From Acidimicrobiia bacterium (GTDB lineage: Bacteria > Actinomycetota > Acidimicrobiia > Spongiisociales > Spongiisociaceae), in assembly GCA_011523635.1 (NCBI GenBank), contig WTGI01000035.1, positions 1 through 64,000 on the forward strand: DNA of 64,000 bases, in the 5' to 3' direction. Positions 15,391-24,252 of this stretch are shown here, piece by piece; the stretch's first letter is position 1; every line of letters begins with the position of its first letter. The notes under the pieces are model-generated. The model saw nothing but the letters and a program-made list of their open reading frames with translations, did not search any database and was not told where the DNA came from. The translations under genes were made by a program, and so were the position numbers.

Positions 15391-16571
15391 ACGCGCCGCC
15401 ACCGTTGTGGCAGGTTGCGGAAGGCGACACCGAGGGCTAGGACCGGCAGGACCGTCGCCAGGACCCCTCCCACGTACGGAACCTGAAGAAGGACCACGAG
15501 CACCAGGGCGGCCGCCACGAAAGATCCGTACGGCCCCATCCGGAACCTGGTCACCAGACCCCACGCCCACACGATCACCGGCACCGACCCCGCGATGAAC
15601 GCGAGCAGGAACGCCAAGAAGGCCGGAACGAGGACCACCAGACCCGCGATCAGGGCGGCCATGACCACGCGGGGAGGCCCGGCCCAGATGGCCAGGACGG
15701 GGACGGTGACCGGCAGGCTCAGGATCAGGAGGGCCACCACCCCCCGAACCACGATCCCGGCCGGGCGCCTGCGCACGCGCTCGACGCAGGCATAGAGCCA
15801 TCCCGGCCGGAACCGGATCGCCAACAACCCCATGGCCATGAACAGCAGGAAGATCACCAGACCTCCCAGGAGGCGTCCCGCCCGCAACCAGATATCCGGC
15901 GACAGGGGCGTCCGCCGCACCAGCGTGCCTCCGATGCTCGCTCCGGAATCGATCTCGGCATCGTCGGCGCTCCGATAACCCAGGTCTCCGGCGATCACGG
16001 CGCCCGGCCCGACCCGGAGGTGGTCGACGGTCATCTCCACATCCCGGCCCACCCGGCCGTCGATCGTGGCATAGAGGGTCCGGCCGCCGAGATCACGCCC
16101 CAGGCTGCCTTCGGCCAGGAGCCTGATCGCCCAGACCAGCGCATCGGCACCGATCTCGCCCCCCAGCACCGCATCCCTGGCCAGGACGGCCACCTCATCC
16201 CCCACCTTGCCGGATACCCCTAGGTCGACACCGGCCAGCCGGACCGAGCCTCCCACCGTGCCCTCGATCGAAGCCGTCCGGGCAAAGCCGACTACGTCGC
16301 CCCTGACCGAGCCCGTGACCTGGAGGCGGCTGGTGGCAACGACCATCAGATCGCCTTCGATGGTCCCGTGGACCCGGACCACCGAGGCGGACACGTACAG
16401 GTTCTCCCCCACCACCTCATTCTCCGGGACGATGTAGATGTCCCCGGCGACCGTTTGGAGGGCCTCGGGGGCGGCGGCAACCGTCAGGAGCAGTGCCGCC
16501 ACACCCAGCCCGAACAGTCTCAGAACCGGACGCCTAGGAGGGTGCTGAGAAAGACGGGGATGAACCTCCAT
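15387..16571 (-). CDS. Bactofilin-like polymer-forming domain protein with membrane segments
   Basis: The N-terminal part after a signal-like segment (VLRLFGLGVAALLLTVAAA) is built of short repeating strands (VVRVHGTIEGDLMVVAT, VRGDVVGFARTASIEGTVGG, GKVGDEVAVLARDAVLGGEI), the pattern of bactofilin and polymer-forming right-handed beta-helices. The C-terminal half has about five membrane helices. This suggests a surface or periplasmic beta-helix anchored in the membrane; the role is unknown. The start is uncertain: the frame is open to a GTG at 16652 through palindromic element copy 3, with ATG at 16571 inside the element, while GTG at 16502 outside it would leave no charged n-region. It follows nuoN on the same strand and converges on topA with overlapping stops. 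Confidence 0.7.
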   Translation of the reverse strand: MEVHPRLSQHPPRRPVLRLFGLGVAALLLTVAAAPEALQTVAGDIYIVPENEVVGENLYVSASVVRVHGTIEGDLMVVATSRLQVTGSVRGDVVGFARTASIEGTVGGSVRLAGVDLGVSGKVGDEVAVLARDAVLGGEIGADALVWAIRLLAEGSLGRDLGGRTLYATIDGRVGRDVEMTVDHLRVGPGAVIAGDLGYRSADDAEIDSGASIGGTLVRRTPLSPDIWLRAGRLLGGLVIFLLFMAMGLLAIRFRPGWLYACVERVRRRPAGIVVRGVVALLILSLPVTVPVLAIWAGPPRVVMAALIAGLVVLVPAFLAFLLAFIAGSVPVIVWAWGLVTRFRMGPYGSFVAAALVLVVLLQVPYVGGVLATVLPVLALGVAFRNLPQRWRRV

Positions 16572-16647
16572 CTGTTGGCCCGCTACGTCTTGACCTTGGG
16601 TTGTTGCCGACCAACAGACCAACTGGACATTCTTCAGTACCCTCCTA
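16534..16647 (-). repeat. Palindromic intergenic element, copy 3 (114 bp)
   Basis: Left end CTAGGAGGGTGCTGAGAAA; the reverse complement of the right end is TAGGAGGGTACTGAAGAA. The inner arms GTTGGTC and GGCCAAC pair with one G-U wobble at the position where copy 2 has GTTGGCC and GGCCAAC. The first three bases on the minus strand are the TAG stop codon of nuoN, and the last bases run in frame into the signal peptide of the bactofilin-like gene. This copy is the longest and most diverged inside. Confidence 0.85.
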
Positions 16648-18087
16648 CCCACCGACCCGGTTCAACACGTCAAGCAAAGGACCGGGGAAGACCCCTAGCA
16701 GCACGGATGCGCCCGCCGACACGACCAGCACCCACCGGATGCTCCGGGCCACGACGAGAGCCGTTCCCTCGCCCTCCTCCCCTCTGAAGTACATCACCAC
16801 CACCAACCGCAGGTAGAAGAAGAACGCCGCCACGGATGCGAGCAGGCCGGTGATCACCAGCCATTCGTACCCGCCGTCCCAAGCGGACGTGAACACCTGG
16901 AACTTGCCGATGAAGCCGGTGGTGAGGGGCATGCCCGACATGGCGATCATCAGGGTTGCCAGGACCGCAGCCACCACCGGCGACCGCCTGGCCAGACCCC
17001 GGTACTCCTCGAAGGTACTGCCGGCGGCGGCGTGACCGCTGACCGCCGTCACCGCCGCGAATGCTCCCACCAGCATCACCGAATATGTAGCCAGGTAGAA
17101 CAGGACACCGGGGCCGGCCACCAGTCCCGCCGCCAGCCCGGTCAGGATGAAACCGGCGTGGGCCACTCCGGAATACGCCAGCATCCTTCGCACGTCGGAC
17201 TGCTGGATCGCGAGCAGGGTGCCCAGCACCACGGATACCGCCGCCACGAGCGCCAGGCCATCCCCCCATGCCCCCGAGTAGCGTTCGAAGCCCCCGGTCA
17301 GGATGTTGATCAGGGCGGCGAAGCCTCCGATCTTGGCCACGGCCGCCATGAAGCCCACCACACCCGCCGGGGCTCCCTGGTAGACATCCGGCGCCCAGGA
17401 ATGGAACGGCGCCGCAGTGACCTTGAAACCCAGGCCGACCACGATGAGGCCGATCCCGATGAGGAGCACGGCCGGACGGGCCACGTGAACCGCCGACAGG
17501 AAGGCTGCTATCTCGCGGAGGTTGGTGCTGCCCGTGGCCGCGTAGACCAGGGCTCCGCCGTAGATGAATATGGCGGAGGCGAACGCACCCAGCAGGAAGT
17601 ACTTCATGGCCGCCTCGTCTCCGGCCGGAGAGCTACGCACGATTCCGGCGAGTACGTAGAGGGCGATGGAGCCCACCTCCAGCGCCACGAATGTCATCAC
17701 CAGGTCGGCCGAGGCGCCCATCAGCATGAAGCCGACGGTCGCCACCAAGACCAGGGCGATGCCCTCGGCGGCCCGGCGGCGGAGCCCGACCAGCATGCGC
17801 CAGGCCGCGGCCGTACCCAGCACGGCCACCACCAGGAGGATGGCCCGCACCGTCACCGACAGATGGTTCAGCAGGAGCGTTCCCCCGAAGGACACGCCGG
17901 CCCCGTCGATGTCGATACGGCGCCACTGGAACCCGATCGCGATCGCGACCAGCGCGTAGGTCACCGATAGCAGCCAGCCGTGCACCCGAGCCGGGGGTCG
18001 GGCGAACACGTCCACCATCAGCACCACCACCGCCCCCGCCGTCAGGATGAGCTCCGGCGCTATCGCCAGGTAGGAGACGCCGCTCAT
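16645..18087 (-). CDS. nuoN: NADH-quinone oxidoreductase subunit N
   Basis: Antiporter-like proton-pumping membrane subunit of complex I. The 480-residue product has about 14 hydrophobic segments and the conserved loop PFHSWAPDVYQGAPAGVVGF plus the lysine-bearing helix regions typical of the NuoL/M/N family. ATG at 18087 overlaps the nuoM stop by four bases (ATGA). The TAG stop at 16645-16647 is the first triplet of palindromic element copy 3, so the natural C-terminus after NRVGG may have been trimmed or simply borders the insertion. It is the last gene of the nuo operon. Confidence 0.96.
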   Translation of the reverse strand: MSGVSYLAIAPELILTAGAVVVLMVDVFARPPARVHGWLLSVTYALVAIAIGFQWRRIDIDGAGVSFGGTLLLNHLSVTVRAILLVVAVLGTAAAWRMLVGLRRRAAEGIALVLVATVGFMLMGASADLVMTFVALEVGSIALYVLAGIVRSSPAGDEAAMKYFLLGAFASAIFIYGGALVYAATGSTNLREIAAFLSAVHVARPAVLLIGIGLIVVGLGFKVTAAPFHSWAPDVYQGAPAGVVGFMAAVAKIGGFAALINILTGGFERYSGAWGDGLALVAAVSVVLGTLLAIQQSDVRRMLAYSGVAHAGFILTGLAAGLVAGPGVLFYLATYSVMLVGAFAAVTAVSGHAAAGSTFEEYRGLARRSPVVAAVLATLMIAMSGMPLTTGFIGKFQVFTSAWDGGYEWLVITGLLASVAAFFFYLRLVVVMYFRGEEGEGTALVVARSIRWVLVVSAGASVLLGVFPGPLLDVLNRVGG

Positions 18088-19628
18088 TCCCCGCTCCCCG
18101 ACGCCACGACATGGGTACCGCCCGGTTCGGGCGCCGTGTACCCGGTGGTGGCCTCGACCCGCTCCAGGACGGCGTCCGTGGACGGACCGATCACGTCCAG
18201 CGCCACCTTCGGGTAGACGCCCAGCACGATGATGAGCGCCACCAGCGGTACGAAGACCAGTGTCTCCCCGATGGACAGATCCGAGACCTGCCGGTTGGCC
18301 GGAGCCGTGATCTCGCCGGTGAAGACCCGCTCGTACGCCCACAGCAGGTAGACCGCCGCCAGGATGACACCGGTGGCCGCCAGCACCGTGTACACGGGCA
18401 GGGTCGGGTAGCTCCCGACGAGGATCAGGAACTCTCCCACGAAACCGTTCAGGCCCGGAAGCCCGATCGAGGCGAAGGCGATGAATAGGAAGAGGCCCGC
18501 GAAGACCGGCATCGACGAGGCAAGACCCCCGAAGTCGGCTATGGCCTTGGTGTGGCGGCGCTCGTAGAGGATCCCGACCAGGAGGAACAGGGCGCCCGTC
18601 GTGAGGCCGTGGTTGATCATCTGGACCACGCTCCCCTCCAGGCTCTGGGAGGTGAGGGCGAAGGTCCCGAGCACGATGAAGCCCAGGTGGCTGACCGAGG
18701 AGTAGGCCACCAGCTTCTTCAGATCGGGCTGGACGATGGCCACCACAGCCCCGTAGATCACCCCCACCACCGCCAGGGTGGCCAGGAGGGGCACGAAGTC
18801 GAGGGTGGCTTCGGGGAACAGGGGCAGGTTGAACCGGAGGAGCCCGTAGGTGCCGAGCTTCAGCAGGACACCGGCCAGCAGCACCGATCCGGCGGTGGGC
18901 GCCTCGACGTGGGCATCGGGAAGCCAGGTGTGGAGCGGGAAGACCGGTACCTTGATGGCGAAGGCGACCACGAACGCCCCGAACAACCAGCGCTGGGTAT
19001 TGAGACCGAGATCCAGGTCCAGCATTCCGAGATACGAGAAGCTGATCTCGCCCACCTGCTCCCGGTGGATGAGCGCCAGGGCGATGATGCCGGCCAGCAT
19101 CAGGGCCGAGCCCAGGGCCGTGTACAGGAAGAACTTGACCGCCGCGTAGATGCGGTTCTCGCTCCCCCAGATGCCGATGATGAACGCCATCGGGATCAGG
19201 ATCGCCTCGAAGAAGACGAAGAAGAGGAACAGGTCGAGCGACAGGAAAACCCCGATGAGGCCCGCCTCCAACAGCAGGTTCATGGCCACGAACAGCCGCA
19301 CCCGGTGGTCGATCCCGCCGGAAGCGGCCAGGGCGACCGGGACCAGGACGGTGGTGAGCAGGACCAGCAGCAGCGATATGCCGTCCACGCCCAGGTGCCA
19401 CCCGACCCCGAGGCGTTCGATCCAGACGGCCCGCTCGACGAACTGGAATCCCGCCTCGCCCCGTTCGAAGGCCAGGAAGAGCCCGGCGGCGAGCGGGACG
19501 GGCAGCAGGCTGAGCACCACGCCCAGGGGACGCACCAGCTCCCGGCGGCGCTCCGGCACCAGCATCACGACCACAGCGCCGGCCACCGGCACCAGGATGA
19601 GGGCGGTGAGGGTGGAGAACCCGGTCAT
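18084..19628 (-). CDS. nuoM: NADH-quinone oxidoreductase subunit M
   Basis: Second antiporter-like proton-pumping subunit of complex I. Recognised by LFFVFFEAILIPMAFIIGIWG (the glutamate helix), KVPVFPLHTWLPDAHVEAPT and KLVAYSSVSHLGFIVLG. The 514-residue length and about 14 hydrophobic segments are standard. It ends in a periplasmic glycine- and serine-rich tail. It overlaps nuoN by four bases and is separated from the nuoL stop by one base. Confidence 0.97.
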   Translation of the reverse strand: MTGFSTLTALILVPVAGAVVVMLVPERRRELVRPLGVVLSLLPVPLAAGLFLAFERGEAGFQFVERAVWIERLGVGWHLGVDGISLLLVLLTTVLVPVALAASGGIDHRVRLFVAMNLLLEAGLIGVFLSLDLFLFFVFFEAILIPMAFIIGIWGSENRIYAAVKFFLYTALGSALMLAGIIALALIHREQVGEISFSYLGMLDLDLGLNTQRWLFGAFVVAFAIKVPVFPLHTWLPDAHVEAPTAGSVLLAGVLLKLGTYGLLRFNLPLFPEATLDFVPLLATLAVVGVIYGAVVAIVQPDLKKLVAYSSVSHLGFIVLGTFALTSQSLEGSVVQMINHGLTTGALFLLVGILYERRHTKAIADFGGLASSMPVFAGLFLFIAFASIGLPGLNGFVGEFLILVGSYPTLPVYTVLAATGVILAAVYLLWAYERVFTGEITAPANRQVSDLSIGETLVFVPLVALIIVLGVYPKVALDVIGPSTDAVLERVEATTGYTAPEPGGTHVVASGSGE

Positions 19629-19629
19629 G

Positions 19630-21531
19630 TCAGATGCCCCTCACCACGATCCACCCGACCACCACCAGGGCGCCCGCCGCGAGCAGCGAGCCGTAGGTGC
19701 GCACGAACCCCGACTGGAGAGGCCGGAGACGCGCCCCGAGTCGGCGCACCGCGACCCCCACCCCGTTGACCAACCCGTCGATGGCGCGCTGGTCCAGGAC
19801 GCCCGCGCTCCAGTCAGCCACCCGCGATCCCGGCTTGACGATCAGGTTCCCGTACAAGTCATCGATCCAGTAGCCGTGCTCCCACGCCATGAGAGGCCGG
19901 CGCACCCTGCCCAGGAGGCGCTCCCGGACCTCTTCCGAGGCCCGCCCGTAGATCAGGTAGGCGATGAGGATGCCCACGAGGCCGGCGGCCACCGAGACCA
20001 GCGCCAGCGCGGCCAGCAGGAACCCGTCCTCCGGGGCGTGTGCCACCGGGACCGAGTGGAACACCGGATCCAGGAAGTGCTCGAAGCTCAGCCGGAACGG
20101 CGTGTTGACGAAACCGATCACCAGCGTGAGAGCGCCCAGGATCACCAGCGGGACGGTCATGACGCGGGGCGACTCGTGCGGCTCCGCCGCGCCGTCCCAG
20201 CGGCCCTCGCCGGAGAAGACCATGAAGTACTGGCGAGCCATGTAGAAGGCGGTCAGCAGGGCGGTGACCAGGCCCACCGCCCACAGCACGGTGAAGTACC
20301 CGCCCTTGTAGAAGAGCACCGCCAGGATCTCGTCCTTCGACCAGAACCCCGCCAGGGGCGGGATGCCGGCTATCGACAGCGTGGCGATCAGCATGGTGGC
20401 GTGGGTAAGCGGCAGCTTCCGGCGCAGGCCACCCATCCTGGTCATGTCCTGCTGGCCTGCCATGGCATGGATGACCGACCCGGCCCCGAGGAACAGCAGC
20501 GCCTTGAAGACCGCGTGCGTGACGAGGTGGAACAGGCCCGCCACGTAACCGGCCACGCCGACCGCCATGAACATGTAACCGAGCTGGCTGATGGTCGAGT
20601 AGGCCAGCACCCGCTTGATGTCGCGCTGGGCGATGGCGATGGTGGCCGCCATCAGCGCGGTGAGCGCCCCCACCGTGGCCACCACCCCACCTGCCACGTC
20701 CGAGAGTCCGAAGATGGCCGCGCAGCGCGCCACCATGTAGACACCCGCGGTGACCATGGTGGCGGCATGGATCAGGGCCGACACCGGCGTGGGGCCCTCC
20801 ATCGCGTCGGGCAGCCAGACGTGAAGGGGTAGCTGGGCCGACTTACCGGCCGCACCCACCAGCAGCAGCAGGCCGATGGCGGTGGCGGTACCGGCGCCGA
20901 TCACCATTCCAGGGTCGTGGAGCACCTCCGTGTAGGAGAGGGTGCCGAACGAGAGGAAGATGATCATCAGGGCCACCATGAAACCGACGTCCCCGATCCG
21001 GTTCACCACGAACGCCTTCTTGCCGGCGGCGGCCGCCGAGGGACGGGTGTACCAGAAGGAGATCAACAGGTAGGAGCAGAGGCCCACCAACTCCCAGCCC
21101 ACGAACAGGAGGGCGAAGTTGTTGGCCAGCACCAGGATCAGCATCGAGGCGATGAACAGGTTCAGGTAGGTGAAGAAGCGGCCGAACCGGGGGTCGCCGT
21201 GCATGTACCCCACCGAATAGATATGGATGAGGGCGCCCACGCCGGTTACGACCAGGGTCATGGTGGCCGATAGGGGGTCCCACAGCAGCTCTGCCCTGGC
21301 GCCCAGGCCCGGTATCCAGTCGAACAGGTGCACCACCGCCACCGCTTGCTCCGAGGTGGCGGCAGAGATGAAGAAGTCGCGGGCCGCCACGGCCGCGTAG
21401 GCGAAGGATCCGAGCACCGCCAGGATGGCCGGGCCGGCCGCACGGGGCTCCCCGATCCGGCGTCCCAGGAAATGGTTGAACAGCGCGCCGGCCAGCGGCA
21501 GGGCGATGACGATCCAGAGGTATCCGGTCAC
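19630..21531 (-). CDS. nuoL: NADH-quinone oxidoreductase subunit L
   Basis: Largest antiporter-like subunit of complex I, with the long lateral helix at its C-terminal end. Recognised by FVGWELVGLCSYLLISFWY, GKSAQLPLHVWLPDAMEGPT, KRVLAYSTISQLGYMF and GFWSKDEIL. Length is 633 residues. The start is GTG at 21531. The 73 bases between the nuoK stop and this start are the largest gap inside the operon and hold nothing recognisable. Confidence 0.97.
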   Translation of the reverse strand: MTGYLWIVIALPLAGALFNHFLGRRIGEPRAAGPAILAVLGSFAYAAVAARDFFISAATSEQAVAVVHLFDWIPGLGARAELLWDPLSATMTLVVTGVGALIHIYSVGYMHGDPRFGRFFTYLNLFIASMLILVLANNFALLFVGWELVGLCSYLLISFWYTRPSAAAAGKKAFVVNRIGDVGFMVALMIIFLSFGTLSYTEVLHDPGMVIGAGTATAIGLLLLVGAAGKSAQLPLHVWLPDAMEGPTPVSALIHAATMVTAGVYMVARCAAIFGLSDVAGGVVATVGALTALMAATIAIAQRDIKRVLAYSTISQLGYMFMAVGVAGYVAGLFHLVTHAVFKALLFLGAGSVIHAMAGQQDMTRMGGLRRKLPLTHATMLIATLSIAGIPPLAGFWSKDEILAVLFYKGGYFTVLWAVGLVTALLTAFYMARQYFMVFSGEGRWDGAAEPHESPRVMTVPLVILGALTLVIGFVNTPFRLSFEHFLDPVFHSVPVAHAPEDGFLLAALALVSVAAGLVGILIAYLIYGRASEEVRERLLGRVRRPLMAWEHGYWIDDLYGNLIVKPGSRVADWSAGVLDQRAIDGLVNGVGVAVRRLGARLRPLQSGFVRTYGSLLAAGALVVVGWIVVRGI

Positions 21532-21604
21532 GGCGCCACCCGCACCGACCGCCGCGCCGGAGGCCGGGAGCAGCCGGCCGGACCACCCTCATCGCGGGCG
21601 CGGG

Positions 21605-21910
21605 TCATCCCGAGAGCTCCGAGAGCTCGTCCACCGAGGCGGTTCGGCGGGATCGGAAGATCGACACGATGATGGCCAGGCCGACCGCCACCTCGGCCGC
21701 CGCCACCACCAGCACGAACAGCACCGCCATCTGCCCCCCGATGTCACCGTGGGCTCGGGCCGCAGCCACGAAGGTCAGGTTGACGGCGTTGAGCATCAAC
21801 TCCACGGACATGAACATGACGAGGGCGTTGTTGCGGAGCAGCAGCCCGCCCGCCCCGATGAGGAACAGGACGGCGGCGAGCGTCATGTACCAGCCGGCGG
21901 TGACGATCAT
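21605..21910 (-). CDS. nuoK: NADH-quinone oxidoreductase subunit K
   Basis: Small three-helix membrane subunit of complex I that carries conserved glutamates of the proton path. [20 protein letters not shown] holds the family glutamate and NLTFVAAAR follows; [17 protein letters not shown] carries the second glutamate. Length is 101 residues, standard. ATG at 21910 overlaps the nuoJ stop by four bases; the longer open frame upstream is shadow. Confidence 0.95.
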   Translation of the reverse strand: MIVTAGWYMTLAAVLFLIGAGGLLLRNNALVMFMSVELMLNAVNLTFVAAARAHGDIGGQMAVLFVLVVAAAEVAVGLAIIVSIFRSRRTASVDELSELSG

Positions 21911-22503
21911 GGACCCGATCCTGACCCGGAACCGGCGTCCCGGCTGCCGGACGGCTCGTCCTTGCGGCGCGGGCGGTAGAAGGCCAGCGCGATCGCACCC
22001 ACGGCCGCCACGATCAGCAACAGCGACGTGGCCTCGAACGGCAGCAGCCATCTCGAGGCCTCTCGGCCTGACGGCGGGCCGACCGAGATGAGGTTCTCGC
22101 CGATCTCCTCGATGGTCCCCCGCACCACCTGCGGCTCGCCGGAGGTGACGATCCAGTCGAAGCGGCCCGTAACCACCAGCGCGCCGGCCGCCACCACCAC
22201 CCCCACCAGGACGATCAGCGCCACCGGTCGCTGCACCGCCAGCTTCTCGGTGAGATCCTCGGCCCGGTCCACTCCCACGAACATGATCACGAAGAGGAAC
22301 AGGGTGATGACCGCTCCGGCGTACACGATCACCTGCACCACCGCCACGAAGTGCGCCAGGTGGACCACGTAGAAGACCGCCAAGGCGAAGAGGGTGGCCA
22401 TCAGGCCCATCGCCCCGTACACGGGGTTGCGGGCCCGGACCACACCGATGGCGCCTGCCAGGGCCACCGCCCCCATCAGCGCGAAGATGACCAGCTCCAC
22501 CAT
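21907..22503 (-). CDS. nuoJ: NADH-quinone oxidoreductase subunit J
   Basis: Membrane subunit of complex I with five helices. The conserved helix 3 region [20 protein letters not shown] is clear and contains the pi-bulge-type helix known from the family. Length is 198 residues with a charged, glycine- and serine-rich C-terminal tail. The start ATG overlaps the nuoI stop by one base (TGATG) and its own stop overlaps nuoK by four. Confidence 0.95.
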   Translation of the reverse strand: MVELVIFALMGAVALAGAIGVVRARNPVYGAMGLMATLFALAVFYVVHLAHFVAVVQVIVYAGAVITLFLFVIMFVGVDRAEDLTEKLAVQRPVALIVLVGVVVAAGALVVTGRFDWIVTSGEPQVVRGTIEEIGENLISVGPPSGREASRWLLPFEATSLLLIVAAVGAIALAFYRPRRKDEPSGSRDAGSGSGSGP

Positions 22504-23165
22504 CAGCCGTCAGCGCCTTCCGGAGCCGCGTCGGGCTCGTCGGCAGGCTCGGACTGCCCCCGCTCCGGCGGGCGGACACCCACTCCCGCCGATCCCGACC
22601 AGGCCACCCGGCCCTCGTACGAGGCCCGGCCCTGTGGCGCCGTGGCCCGCATCCAACCGTCCGCCTTGGCCAGCTCGTCCAGGTCGGCGAACCGGTCCGT
22701 GTCGAACATGTGGTTGGGCCGGCCGTCGTCGTCCACCAGGAGCTCGGTCTTGGTGTATATGGCGTCGTCACGGTTGGTGGTCGACATCTCGAACAGCTGG
22801 GTGTGGGTGATCGCCTCGGTGGGGCAGGCCTCGACGCACAAGCCGCAGAAGATGCAGCGCAGCATGTTGATCTCGTAGACGAACCCGTAGCGCTCGCCGG
22901 GGCTCACCGGGTCGTCCGCCGGGTTGTCGGCTCCCCGGACGTAGATGCAGCGGGCCGGACAGGCGCCGGCGCACAGCTCGCAACCGATGCACTTCTCCAT
23001 CCCGTCCTCGTAGCGGTTGAGGACGTGCCGACCGTGGAAACGCTGCGGTTTCTCCCTCATCACCTTCGGGTACGGCGTGGTGACCAGACCCCGGCCGGTG
23101 ATGGTGGCAATGAACTGGCGGCCGGTCACCGCCATTCCTCGCAGGAAAGCCTCTACCGGTCCCAT
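22503..23165 (-). CDS. nuoI: NADH-quinone oxidoreductase subunit I (2 [4Fe-4S])
   Basis: Carries clusters N6a and N6b, passing electrons towards NuoB. Two full ferredoxin motifs are visible: [12 protein letters not shown] (around residues 59-70) and [12 protein letters not shown] (around 104-115). After the core the protein has a longer, acidic and proline-containing C-terminal tail, making 220 residues. One base separates its start from the nuoH stop. Confidence 0.96.
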   Translation of the reverse strand: MGPVEAFLRGMAVTGRQFIATITGRGLVTTPYPKVMREKPQRFHGRHVLNRYEDGMEKCIGCELCAGACPARCIYVRGADNPADDPVSPGERYGFVYEINMLRCIFCGLCVEACPTEAITHTQLFEMSTTNRDDAIYTKTELLVDDDGRPNHMFDTDRFADLDELAKADGWMRATAPQGRASYEGRVAWSGSAGVGVRPPERGQSEPADEPDAAPEGADG

Positions 23166-23166
23166 A

Positions 23167-24252
23167 TCACCCCCATGGAAGCCCGAACTGGCGGATGGCC
23201 ATCGCTCCCCCGATGAAGAACAGCCACACCAGCGAGGCCGGTATGAGCCGTTTCCAGCCGAGGGTCATCAGCTGGTCGTATCGGAGGCGCGGGAGCGTGG
23301 CCCTCAGCCATACGTACATGAACAGGAACACCGTCACCTTCAGCATGAACCACACGGTCGGGAGTACGGCGCTCACCACCAGCGGCAGCGTGCCGTCCCA
23401 GGTGGGGCCGGACCACCCTCCCAGGAACAGGGTCACGGCCAGGCCCGACATGGTGAAAATGTTGATGTACTCGGCCAGGAAGAACAGAGCGAAGCGCAGC
23501 CCGGAGTACTCCGTGTGGAACCCGCCGACTATCTCCTGCTCCGCCTCGACCAGGTCGAAGGGGGCCCGGTTGGTCTCGGCCACCGCGGCGATGAAGAAGA
23601 TTATGAAGGAGGGGGCGAGAACGATCACGTTCCAGGCCGGGAGGCTGAGCGCCCTGCCGAAGAAGGTCAGGCTTCCCGACTGGGCGGCCACGATCTCGGA
23701 GAGCCTGAGGGACCCGGTGAAGAGGACCACCGGCACCAGCGACAGGCCCATGGCCGCCTCGTAGGAGATGGCCTGGGCGGTGGCGCGCACGCCGCCGAGC
23801 AACGGGTACTTGGAGCCCGAGGACCAGCCGGCCAGCACCACCGCGTAGACAGCCACCGACGACATGGCCAGCACGTAGAGCAGACCGATGTTGAGGTCGG
23901 CGCCCTGGATGGGGATCAGCCGGTCCTCGCCTCCCAGGGTGATACGGACGGGACGGCCGAAGGGCACCACCATGAACATCAGGAAGGCGGGAACGGCAGC
24001 CAGCATCGGCGCGGCCAGGTAGAGGCCGAGCTCGACCTTACGGGGCGTCACCTGCTCCTTGAAGAACAGCTTCAAACCGTCCGCCACGGTCTGGAGTATC
24101 CCGAACGGACCCGCCCGGTCGGGGCCGATCCGGTTCTGCATGTCGGCCACCACCTTGCGCTCGAACCAGATCAGCAGGATGGTCACGACCTGGAGCATCC
24201 CGAAGATCACCACCACTCGCAGCGCCACCAGGCCCAGGTCGATCCAGTCCAT
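23167..24252 (-). CDS. nuoH: NADH-quinone oxidoreductase subunit H
   Basis: Membrane subunit at the junction of the two arms of complex I, forming part of the quinone-binding site. Recognised by [20 protein letters not shown] at the N-terminus and by [20 protein letters not shown] and [18 protein letters not shown] in the middle. Eight hydrophobic segments, 361 residues. The ATG overlaps the nuoG stop by one base. Confidence 0.97.
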   Translation of the reverse strand: MDWIDLGLVALRVVVIFGMLQVVTILLIWFERKVVADMQNRIGPDRAGPFGILQTVADGLKLFFKEQVTPRKVELGLYLAAPMLAAVPAFLMFMVVPFGRPVRITLGGEDRLIPIQGADLNIGLLYVLAMSSVAVYAVVLAGWSSGSKYPLLGGVRATAQAISYEAAMGLSLVPVVLFTGSLRLSEIVAAQSGSLTFFGRALSLPAWNVIVLAPSFIIFFIAAVAETNRAPFDLVEAEQEIVGGFHTEYSGLRFALFFLAEYINIFTMSGLAVTLFLGGWSGPTWDGTLPLVVSAVLPTVWFMLKVTVFLFMYVWLRATLPRLRYDQLMTLGWKRLIPASLVWLFFIGGAMAIRQFGLPWG

